The notes below the pieces were generated by a model, which saw only the letters and a program-made list of their open reading frames with translations, made no database searches and had not been told where the DNA came from. The translations under genes and the position numbers were made by a program. Below are positions 1 through 5,831 of a stretch of DNA of 7,479 bases, piece by piece; positions within the stretch are counted from its first letter, which is position 1; every line of letters starts with the position of its first letter. This DNA is from Myxococcales bacterium UBA5297 (GTDB taxonomy: Bacteria; Myxococcota; Myxococcia; Myxococcales; UBA5297): assembly GCA_002408385.1 (NCBI GenBank), contig DHSB01000171.1, positions 1 to 7,479 of the forward strand. The letters are read 5' to 3'.

Positions 1-91
1 AGTTGTGAGTCCGCCCGCGGGGCGTCGAACAGAAGATCGGCATCAGCCTCTGCACCCGCTCCCAACTCAGAACTCATTACTCACAACTCGT
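1..91. repeat. AACTCAN heptamer tandem repeat with inverted 10-bp partner
   Basis: Positions 64-91 read as four successive 7-base units, AACTCAG, AACTCAT, TACTCAC and AACTCGT. The first ten bases of the window, AGTTGTGAGT, are the exact reverse complement of ACTCACAACT at 79-88, so the same motif occurs in both orientations 68 bases apart. A further copy of CTCCCAACTCAG (also at 59-70) occurs at 5301-5312, again just outside a coding region. This looks like a dispersed short tandem repeat of the genome rather than coding sequence. The left copy is cut by the window edge, so the full extent is unknown. Confidence 0.55.
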
Positions 92-244
92 CCCCGAATT
101 TCCTCGACAGCCCCACGGTTCCCATGGGCCTGCCGGACACCAGCCCCCGCGCGTCGTCGTTCCGCGGCCGCAGGCTCTGAGTGCCGGTCCATCGAACCGC
201 CAGGCGACGCGCACCCTGCGCGCTCCGCCGTGTCCCGGAGATCC

Positions 245-898
245 ATGAGAAAGATCCTCTCCCTCCTCCTCGCCGCCGCCTTCGTCCTCAGCGCCGCGAG
301 GGCCTTCGCTGCCGAAGGCGGTTGGAAGACCGTCGAGAGCGGGCCGACCAAGATCAAGTCGCGTGACCTGCCGGGAGGCCTCAAGGAGGTCTGGGCCCAG
401 GGCCGCATCGACGCGCCGGTCGAGCACGTGCAGGCGACGCTGATGGACTCGGCGAGCTTCGCGTCGTTCATGCCCTACGTGAAGATCTCCAAAGCCTTCG
501 AGGCCAAGCCCGACGGCAGCCACCTCGCCTACACGCGCATCTATCCGCCCTTCGTCGCGCCCCGCGATTACGTCCTCGACGTCAAGCTCGACAGGAGCGT
601 CGCCGCTGACGGCAGCGGCGAGTTTCGCAACCACTGGGAGGCGGTGCCCGGCAAGCTCAAGCAGTTCAAGAAGGTCGTGCGCATCGACCACAACACCGGG
701 AGCTGGCACGTCAAGCCGCTGCCCGGCGGCGCCAGCCTCGCCACCTACACCTTCGTCGTCGATCCCGGCTCGGCGATCCCCGGGTTCATCGCCAAGAAGG
801 CCGACCGCAAGGGCGTGCTCGACACGTGGAAGGCTATCGAAAAGGAGGCTCAGCGCCGCGAGGCGATGCGCTCGGCGCAGGCCTCGGCCCGGAGCTGA
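245..898 (+). CDS. secreted START/SRPBCC-like lipid-binding domain protein
   Basis: This gene encodes 217 residues. A signal peptide is clear: MRK, a hydrophobic stretch (residues 4-18) and an A-F-A site at 20-22, so the mature protein should begin near residue 23 and act in the periplasm or outside the cell. The rest resembles the START/polyketide-cyclase (SRPBCC) fold. It has an early segment with 'IDAPVEHVQATLMD', a central 'PPFVAPRDYVLDVKLDR' typical of START-like bacterial proteins, and a 'TYTFVVDPG' strand before a C-terminal helix. Such domains form a hydrophobic pocket for a lipid or other apolar ligand; the ligand cannot be read from the sequence. I chose the ATG at 245 because GGAG lies four bases upstream and the signal peptide starts there. 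The open frame extends back to position 5, but that extension is arginine- and proline-rich and unlike protein. No obvious operon partner. Confidence 0.8.
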   Translation: MRKILSLLLAAAFVLSAARAFAAEGGWKTVESGPTKIKSRDLPGGLKEVWAQGRIDAPVEHVQATLMDSASFASFMPYVKISKAFEAKPDGSHLAYTRIYPPFVAPRDYVLDVKLDRSVAADGSGEFRNHWEAVPGKLKQFKKVVRIDHNTGSWHVKPLPGGASLATYTFVVDPGSAIPGFIAKKADRKGVLDTWKAIEKEAQRREAMRSAQASARS

Positions 899-925
899 GT
901 TTCCTGTCGTCACCCGCGCGCGCAG

Positions 926-939
926 GCCGTCGAGACGGC
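926..939 (+). other. short perfect inverted repeat after the START-like gene
   Basis: GCCGTC and GACGGC flank a two-base GA centre, 28 bases after the stop codon of the START-like gene. As RNA it would give a five-pair stem with a four-base loop. No T-tract follows, so it does not qualify as an intrinsic terminator, although it could still be part of a factor-dependent 3' end. In DNA this rich in G and C such a repeat can arise by chance. Confidence 0.2.
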
Positions 940-1118
940 GGCGCTCCCACCGCGCGCGACACCCGGTGGCTGTTGGTTAGGAGCGGAGAGGCGACCAGCG
1001 CGTGGCTCGGAGTCGAGTCCGCCCCTCGACCGAACCGATTCCGCAGAGACCTGGCCGCGGGCCCGGTGCTCCTCGACCAGCGGGCAGGTGGCTAGTTTCG
1101 CGATCGAGGGGGCGAGAG

Positions 1119-1313
1119 ATGGCGAACAAGGACCAGCCGAACAAGGGCAAGACCGCTTCAGGCGACAGCCAGGCCGAGTCGCGCGAAGCTCACTCCGACA
1201 GGCTCTTCCCGCAGAGGCGCGGGACCGGCCAGTTCGGCACCCACGGCGGCCCCAGCAAGCAGGAGCCGCCCTCGCCCGCCGCCAACGAGCCGGAGGAGCC
1301 CAACCGCGAATAG
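1119..1313 (+). CDS. small hydrophilic hypothetical protein (64 aa)
   Basis: I do not recognise a family. The 64-residue product is strongly hydrophilic and probably disordered. It is rich in K, Q, E, S, G, P and N, has no hydrophobic segment, no cysteine, and only one methionine (the start). The N-terminal third is KDQPNKGK-like, the middle carries 'FPQRRGTGQFGTHGG', and the tail is proline/glutamate-rich ending in 'EEPNRE'. The ATG at 1119 is preceded by a purine-rich AGGGGGCGAGAG stretch that can serve as ribosome binding site. The frame is also open upstream to 1002, but that part looks like arginine-rich shadow translation. Amino-acid composition is more protein-like than the alternative frames over the same bases. 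It stands alone between two non-coding stretches. It could still be a chance open frame. Confidence 0.45.
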   Translation: MANKDQPNKGKTASGDSQAESREAHSDRLFPQRRGTGQFGTHGGPSKQEPPSPAANEPEEPNRE

Positions 1314-2008
1314 CGGTCCGCTTTCGGCGACGCCATACCCCGAGGCTTTCCGCGAGTCGCGACCTCGCTCAAGGCCAGGTCAAAGGATTCTCGAGCGCCG
1401 ACTAAGCTCGCCTTCGCCAGTGATTGCCTGCCGAGCGCTCGTGAAGACCGCGAGGTCGGCCGTACCGGGGTTCGGCATTTCCCGAAGGACGACGACGGGT
1501 CTGGACAGGGTTCGCCTTGAGGCCTGCGCGGTTCGGCGAAGGGCCGCAAAGCCTCGACCGCCGATGCAGAAAGTCCTGGGGCGAGGGAGGACTGGCCTCT
1601 CACCTACTTAGTTAGTTCCCGCTCGGGGGGTGACCGCCTCTCACCTACTTAGTTAGTCGCCGCTCGGGGGGTGACCGCCTCTCACCTACTAAATTAGTTC
1701 CCGATCGGCGGGTGACCGGCCTCTCGCCTACTAAGTTGTTCGCGATCGGCGGGTGACCGGCCTCTCGCCTACTAAATTGGTTCCCGATCGGCAGGTGACC
1801 GGCCTCTCGCCTACTAAATTAGTCCCCAGACGCGGGGGCCCGCTCCGCCTCTTGACCCGGTCGATTGCTCATTTCCGACCCGGCGGAAGTCGCGACAACC
1901 GGCAGCCTTCCACCGCTGGCGCGTTCCCCCAAGTGCCCGTCTGCCCCCCAGGAGAGGGGATTCGCAGCTTGACGAACAAGGAGCCAGGCGAAACGCTGGC
2001 CCATCCAC
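1314..2008. other. long intergenic region upstream of glgA
   Basis: These 695 bases hold no coding region I can defend. Open frames on both strands are arginine/proline-rich shadows, and one of them only repeats the tandem array in translation. The notable content is the tandem repeat block at about 1586-1830. Between the repeats and glgA (1831-2008) there are TTGAC hexamer starts at 1852 and 1969, but neither has a matching -10 element at proper spacing, and the second would leave almost no leader, so I do not call a promoter. An AAGGAG at 1979-1984 is about 24 bases from the glgA ATG, too far to act as its ribosome binding site. Confidence 0.6.
1586..1830. repeat. tandem repeat array, six units of 41/42 bp
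   Basis: Units begin at 1596, 1637, 1678, 1720, 1761 and 1803, giving periods of 41, 41, 42, 41 and 42 bases; the last unit is truncated near 1825. Each begins CCTCTCACCTACT or CCTCTCGCCTACT, continues with a TTAGTTAG-type or ACTAAATTAGT core, then a CCCGCTCGGG or CCCGATCGGC segment, then GGTGACC. Several inner symmetries are visible: ACTAA-A-TTAGT, CCGATCGG, and an outer TCACC/GGTGA pairing that the later TCGCC units keep through a G-T pair. The left two units share one variant and the right ones another, with the third unit intermediate, as expected from stepwise duplication. Because the period alternates between 41 and 42, the array cannot be translated as a regular peptide repeat. There are no unique spacers, so it is not CRISPR. 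Confidence 0.9.
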
Positions 2009-3514
2009 ATGAGGATCGCGCACCTATCCGCCGAGGCATCCCCGTTCGCGAAGGCGGGCGGCCTTGGCGACGTGGTCGGAAGCCTGCCAGTCGCACAGGC
2101 GCGGCTCGGCCACGAGGTGTGCGTCTGGATGCCGTTCTACCGGCAGGCGCGCGCGGAGCTGCGGCGTCGGGGCCTCGCCGCCCAGCGCGAGAGCGAGGCG
2201 TTCGAGGTCGGCCTCGGCGGGTTGCGCGAGCCGGTGACGCTGTGGCGCGCCTCGCTGCCGGGAGGCGAGGTGCCGGTGCGCTTGGTCGAGGCGGACCGCT
2301 TCTTCAACCGCACCCACCTCTACGGCCTCGCGCCAGACGGCCGCGACGACGGGCTGGTGCGCTTTGCCTGCCTGGTGCGCGGAGCGCTCGAGGGGATGCA
2401 GCGGCTCGGCAAGGTCCCCGACGTGCTGCACGTCCACGACTGGCACACCGCGCTCGCGCCGATGGCGCTCGCCTGGGACCGCGGGCGCTACCCGGGCTTC
2501 TCGGACACGGTGACGGTGCTGACCATCCACAACCTCGCCTACCAGGGCGTCTTCGGCCCGGAGGACTTCGACTACCTCGGCCTCCCGGCGCTGCGGCTCC
2601 CGGCGCTGATGTGGAACGGCGCGCTCAACCTGCTCAAGGCCGGCCTGCTGACGGCGACCGAGGTGACGACCGTCTCGCCGACCTTCGCCTGGGAGATCAC
2701 CACGCCCGAGGGCGGCTTCGGCCTCGGCCCCATCCTGCGCCACCGCGTCGGCGAGCTGGCCGGCATCGTCAACGGCATCGACACCGAGGTGTGGAACCCG
2801 GCCACCGACCCCCGCATCCCGCTCCGCTACTCGGCCGACGACCTCGACGGCAAGCTCGAGGACCGCCGGACACTTCTCACCATGGCGGGCATGGACGCCG
2901 ACCGGCCGGGCCTGGTCGTGGGGATGATCGGCCGGCTGACGGTTCAGAAAGGCTACGAGCTGTTGCTGCCGGTGCTCGACGAGCTGCTCGCCGACGGCAT
3001 CCGCTTCGTGCTCCTCGGCTCGGGCGACGCGCACATCGAGGAGCGGTTTCGCCTCCACGCGCGCGAGTCGAAGGGGAAGTTCTGGGCGCACCTCGGCTTC
3101 GACGACCCGCTCGCGCACCTCATCGAAGCAGGCGCCGACGCCTTCCTGATGCCCTCGCTCTTCGAGCCGTGCGGCCTCAACCAGCTCTACTCGCTCGCCT
3201 ACGGCACCCCGCCCATCGTCCGCCGCGTCGGCGGCCTGGCTGACACGGTGGTCGGCTACGACGGCTCCAACGCCGACCACGCCACCGGGTTCTCGTTCGA
3301 CGCCGCCGAGCCGACCGCGCTGCGCGACACGGTGCGCTGGGCCGCCCGCTGTCACCGGGACCGCGAGCTCTGGAGGCGCCTGATGCGCAACGGCATGAGC
3401 CAGGACTTTAGCTGGCGCAAATCGGCCGAGCGCTACGTCGAGGTCTACCGCCGGGCCGCGCGGCGCGCCCGCAGCCGCTGGGCGACCGCCCCGGCGACGC
3501 TTCCGATTCTTTGA
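2009..3514 (+). CDS. glgA: glycogen synthase (ADP-glucose type, GT5)
   Basis: The 501-residue product transfers glucose from ADP-glucose to the non-reducing end of alpha-1,4-glucan in the cytoplasm, the elongation step of bacterial glycogen synthesis. Its length matches the family (about 480-500). The N-terminal Rossmann domain opens with MRIAHLSAEASPFAKAGGLG, whose KAGGL (15-19) is the signature ADP-glucose loop. DWH follows at 144-146 and TIHN at 172-175. The interdomain segment has 'NGID' and a WNP motif. The C-terminal domain has GRLTVQKG with R309 and K314, which bind the nucleotide phosphates in this family, and FEPCGLNQ with E386 and C388, equivalent to E377 and C379 of the E. coli enzyme. 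All expected catalytic residues are present. The ATG at 2009 is where homologues begin, although no good Shine-Dalgarno precedes it. The esterase gene follows 46 bases later. No glgB, glgC or glgP lies in view. Confidence 0.96.
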   Translation: MRIAHLSAEASPFAKAGGLGDVVGSLPVAQARLGHEVCVWMPFYRQARAELRRRGLAAQRESEAFEVGLGGLREPVTLWRASLPGGEVPVRLVEADRFFNRTHLYGLAPDGRDDGLVRFACLVRGALEGMQRLGKVPDVLHVHDWHTALAPMALAWDRGRYPGFSDTVTVLTIHNLAYQGVFGPEDFDYLGLPALRLPALMWNGALNLLKAGLLTATEVTTVSPTFAWEITTPEGGFGLGPILRHRVGELAGIVNGIDTEVWNPATDPRIPLRYSADDLDGKLEDRRTLLTMAGMDADRPGLVVGMIGRLTVQKGYELLLPVLDELLADGIRFVLLGSGDAHIEERFRLHARESKGKFWAHLGFDDPLAHLIEAGADAFLMPSLFEPCGLNQLYSLAYGTPPIVRRVGGLADTVVGYDGSNADHATGFSFDAAEPTALRDTVRWAARCHRDRELWRRLMRNGMSQDFSWRKSAERYVEVYRRAARRARSRWATAPATLPIL

Positions 3515-3516
3515 TC

Positions 3517-3525
3517 TGCTATCTT
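3517..3525 (+). promoter_or_regulatory. possible extended -10 element before the esterase gene
   Basis: TGCTATCTT just after the glgA stop codon has the TGn extension and a TATnnT-like hexamer. It lies 35 bases upstream of the esterase ATG. No convincing -35 hexamer is found 16-18 bases upstream, within the end of glgA. This could be a separate promoter for the downstream genes, or chance. Confidence 0.25.
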
Positions 3526-3560
3526 CCTTCGCCTCTTCGGCAAGTCGATTCGAGAGGCAC

Positions 3561-4310
3561 ATGGATCTCTTCAGGCGCGAAATCCACGGGTGGCACAGCC
3601 CGCGGCTCAACATGTACATGCCCCTGGTCCAGTACGGTCACTGGGGCCATCCGCTGCTGCTCTTGCCGACCGCGCAGGCCGACCACCTCGAGTACGAGCG
3701 CTACGGCCTCATCGACGCGGTGCGCCACCACCTCGAGGCCGGGCGGGTGCGCATCTTCTCGGTCGACAGCATCAACAACCACGCTTGGATGAACTCCTGG
3801 GTGAGCTACCCGGAGAAGTCGGCGCGGCAGGCGGCCTTCTCGGCGTACATCGAAGAGGAGCTCGTCCCGCACATTCGCGACTGCGTGAAGGACGAGAGCG
3901 CGCGCATCGGCGTCGCCGGGGCGAGCTTCGGCGCGTTCCACGCGGCCAACCTCTTCTTCCGCCGGCCCGATCTGTTCGACTGCCTCGTCGGCATGAGCGG
4001 CTTCTACGACCTGTCGTGGCTGCTGCACGGCTACAGCGACGAGAACGTCTATTTCAACAACCCGATGTGGTTCGTCGCCAACATGACCGACCACGCTCAG
4101 CTCGAGACCCTGCGCAACCACTCGCAGATCCACCTGGTCTCCGGGCAGGGCGACTGGGAGGTGCCGGGCGCCTCGCAGCGATTCTCGACCCTGCTGTGGT
4201 CGAAGGGCATCCCGCACAATCTGGACCTGTGGGGCCGCGACATTCCGCACGAGTGGTGGAGCTGGCACCGGATGCTCGACCACTACCTCGGCCAGCGGCT
4301 CGGCTGGTGA
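3561..4310 (+). CDS. esterase-like alpha/beta hydrolase
   Basis: The 249-residue protein resembles the putative esterase (esterase D-like, Pfam PF00756) branch of the alpha/beta hydrolases. The nucleophile elbow is GASFG at 120-124 with Ser122, after a VAG strand. A likely acid is Asp198 in the 'SGQGDWE' segment, and the likely histidine is His230 in 'DIPHEWW' near the C terminus. The order Ser-Asp-His and spacing fit the fold. There is no signal peptide or membrane segment, so it should be cytoplasmic. The N-terminal 'GWHSPRLNMYMPLVQYG' and 'GHPLLLLPT' match the opening of bacterial proteins of this type, which are usually annotated simply as esterases with unknown substrate. GAGAGG at 3551-3556 is a fair ribosome binding site. 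Its stop lies 16 bases before the ATP-grasp gene, suggesting co-transcription. The true substrate cannot be deduced. Confidence 0.85.
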   Translation: MDLFRREIHGWHSPRLNMYMPLVQYGHWGHPLLLLPTAQADHLEYERYGLIDAVRHHLEAGRVRIFSVDSINNHAWMNSWVSYPEKSARQAAFSAYIEEELVPHIRDCVKDESARIGVAGASFGAFHAANLFFRRPDLFDCLVGMSGFYDLSWLLHGYSDENVYFNNPMWFVANMTDHAQLETLRNHSQIHLVSGQGDWEVPGASQRFSTLLWSKGIPHNLDLWGRDIPHEWWSWHRMLDHYLGQRLGW

Positions 4311-4316
4311 TTCGAC

Positions 4317-4323
4317 GGAGGAG
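4317..4323 (+). promoter_or_regulatory. strong ribosome binding site for the ATP-grasp gene
   Basis: GGAGGAG lies with its GGAGG core five bases before the ATG at 4327. It is the best Shine-Dalgarno in the window and shows that 4327 is the original start of the now broken ATP-grasp gene. Confidence 0.7.
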
Positions 4324-4326
4324 ACG

Positions 4327-5282
4327 ATGACGCTGCGCGTGGGCCTGCTGGTGGGGCGCGAGCGCACCTTCCCCGAAGCCCTCATCGCCGAGGTGAACGC
4401 GAGGAAGGCCGGGGTCGAAGCGAGCTAAGCGAAGATCGACGCGACCCGCCACGACCGGGCGCCCGACTACGACGTGTTCGTCGACCGCATCTCCCCACGA
4501 CGTGGCCTGCTACCAGCCGGTGCTCAAGCTCGCGGCGCTCTCCGGCACGCGGGTGGTCAACAATCCGTTCTGGCGCATCGCCGACGACAAGTTCTTCGAC
4601 GCCGCGCTCGCCGAGCGGCTCGGCATCCACGTGCCGCGCACCTTCGTCCTGCCGTCGCACTCGTGGGGCGAGGGCGTGACGAGCGAGTCGCTCACCAACC
4701 TCGCCTTGCCCATCGACTGGCAGCGCATCGCCGACGAGCTGGGCTTCCCGATGTACCTCAAGCCGCACTGCTGCGGCGGCTGGGGCGACGTGCACCGGGT
4801 GAGCTCGCTGGAGGAGCTCTTCGGAGCCTACGACCGCAGCGGCTGCGAGACGATGCCGCTCCAGGAAGAGATCGCCTGGACGCAGTACGTGCGCTGCATC
4901 GTCGTGGGAAGGGAGGAGGTCTTGCCGGCGTTGTGGGACCCGCGGCGCTGGCACTACGACCGCTACGTGTGCGCCGACGAGTCGATGCCGCCGCTCGCGC
5001 GCGAGCAGGTCGACGAGCTCTCCGGACTGTCGCGTAAGCTGTGCCGGGCGCTCGGCTACGACATGAACACGATCGAGTGGGCGATCCGCGGCGGGGTTCC
5101 GTAGGCCATCGACTTCATGAACTCGGCTCCCGACTTCGACCTGTCGTCGCTCGGCGAGGGCTGCGTTTGGTGGGTCGTCACCGAAGATGGCCGACGTGGT
5201 GATCGCGCTCGCGAAGAACCCTAGGAGGAGGGACGAGCTGCGCTGGGACCGGATGATCGAGGCGGCAGTCGAGAGTCGACGG
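4327..5282 (+). pseudogene. ATP-grasp ligase (RimK/glutathione-synthetase-like), broken by two stops and two frameshifts
   Basis: Read through its lesions this gives about 318 codons of a coherent ATP-grasp protein. Segments in order: 'RVGLLVGRERTFPEALI' at the start, 'DYDVFVDRIS', 'RVVNNPFWRIADDKFF', the nucleotide loop 'MYLKPHCCGGWGDVHRV', 'LQEEIAWTQYVRCIVVGRE', the metal-binding end 'GYDMNTIEWAIRGGVP' plus 'AIDFMNSAPDFD', and 'MADVVIALAKN'. ATP-grasp enzymes join a carboxylate to an amine or thiol through an acyl phosphate; the substrate here is unknown. The lesions are a TAA at 4426-4428 (codon 34), one extra C in the CCCC run at 4493-4496, a TAG at 5102-5104 between 'GGVP' and 'AIDF', and one extra base near 5183-5186. 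Frame moves from 1 to 2 to 3, and each part stays protein-like. No natural stop remains; the last frame runs on into the OsmC gene, so the 3' limit given is approximate. Lesions are confined to this gene, favouring decay, but local sequence error is possible. Confidence 0.85.
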
Positions 5283-5300
5283 CTCGGGCTTGGCTTCTCA

Positions 5301-5312
5301 CTCCCAACTCAG
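5301..5312 (+). repeat. single copy of the CTCCCAACTCAG repeat motif
   Basis: The twelve bases CTCCCAACTCAG are identical to positions 59-70, where they open the heptamer array. Here only one AACTCAG unit is present, between the end of ATP-grasp homology and the OsmC start. It suggests that this intergenic sequence is not coding even though a frame is open through it. Confidence 0.4.
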
Positions 5313-5375
5313 GAATCGAGCAGAGGCGCGGGGGTATCCATTGCCCGAGGCCGTAGCCACTCGCATCCTCCTGAC

Positions 5376-5810
5376 ATGAGGATCCTCTTGAACGGCGCGA
5401 CGGACCTGACGCTCTTCGAGCTCGACTCGCCCGGCTTCGAGGTCGAGGTCGCCCCCGGCGTGCACGCGCACTACTCGGCGATGCAGATGTTCGCCAACTC
5501 GCTCGCGCTTTGCACCGCCTCGGCTCTCATCGCCTACGCCGAGCAGATCGACGCCCCCACCGACTCGCTGGCCGTGCGGGTGAAATGGGACTACGTCGAG
5601 CCGCCCTTTCGCATCGGGCGCATCGACATGCAGATCCATTGGCCCCAGTTGCCCGAGTCACGGCTCGCCGCGGCACAGCGGGCGGCGCGCCACTGCACGC
5701 TGCACCACACGCTCGAGCGTCCTCCGGTTGTCCTCACCGAGGTCAACCTCGAGCCGGCGCCCTTGCCCGAAAAAGAAGAAGGGGCGCAGCCCCCTACGCC
5801 CCAGCCTTGA
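5376..5810 (+). CDS. OsmC-family protein (peroxiredoxin-like)
   Basis: The 144-residue protein matches the OsmC/Ohr fold in length and layout. A beta-rich start (MRILLNGATDLTLFELDSPG) leads to a helix with Cys46 in 'SLALCTASALIAYAEQ'. A strand segment 'LAVRVKWDYVEPPFRIGRI' follows, and then the second conserved cysteine, Cys107, in 'AARHCTLHHTLE'. In OsmC and Ohr enzymes these two cysteines reduce organic hydroperoxides in the cytoplasm. The 'HC-x-HHTL' pattern points to the general OsmC group rather than Ohr itself. I chose the ATG at 5376 because homology begins there; the frame is open upstream to 5187, but that part is the tail of the ATP-grasp gene and intergenic sequence. No good Shine-Dalgarno is seen. 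The charged, proline-rich tail (EKEEGAQPPTPQP) is encoded by the dnaN terminator region. It converges with dnaN at 21 bases. Confidence 0.85.
   Translation: MRILLNGATDLTLFELDSPGFEVEVAPGVHAHYSAMQMFANSLALCTASALIAYAEQIDAPTDSLAVRVKWDYVEPPFRIGRIDMQIHWPQLPESRLAAAQRAARHCTLHHTLERPPVVLTEVNLEPAPLPEKEEGAQPPTPQP
5770..5794 (-). terminator. intrinsic terminator of dnaN
   Basis: On the minus strand a GGGGC-TGC-GCCCC hairpin (plus-strand 5781-5793) is followed by TTCTTCTTTTT (plus-strand A-rich run 5770-5780). This is the usual stem plus T-tract of a Rho-independent terminator and lies 38 bases past the dnaN stop. It is placed inside the last codons of the convergent OsmC gene. On the plus strand the stem is not followed by a T-run, so it should act only on dnaN transcripts. 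Confidence 0.65.
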
Positions 5811-5831
5811 CAGCCTCGTGCGCCCGGTTGC

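Noticed and set aside
5..244. N-terminal extension of the START-like protein
   Set aside because: The extension is R/P/S-rich and passes through the heptamer repeat; the signal peptide and ribosome binding site place the start at 245.
1005..1045. tRNA-like 3' half (GAGTCGAGTCC segment)
   Set aside because: No matching acceptor, D-arm or anticodon stem could be paired around it, and the T-loop consensus is absent.
1586..1830. CRISPR array
   Set aside because: The units are contiguous with no unique spacers, units vary among themselves, and no cas gene is present.
1753..3243. Long plus-strand open frame overlapping glgA, beginning with a 14-residue repeat (TGLSPTKLVP-like)
   Set aside because: It is an out-of-frame shadow of glgA, very rich in R, A, G and P. 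The repeated peptide only reflects the 42-base units; other units are 41 bases and break the frame.
2024..3619. 531-residue minus-strand open frame opposite glgA
   Set aside because: It is complementary to a well-supported glgA and has a V/A/R/E-rich composition typical of an antisense shadow in GC-rich DNA.
4489..4504. Programmed +1 frameshift at the CCCC run in the ATP-grasp gene
   Set aside because: A second shift and two in-frame stops in the same gene make inactivation or sequence error far more likely than programmed recoding.
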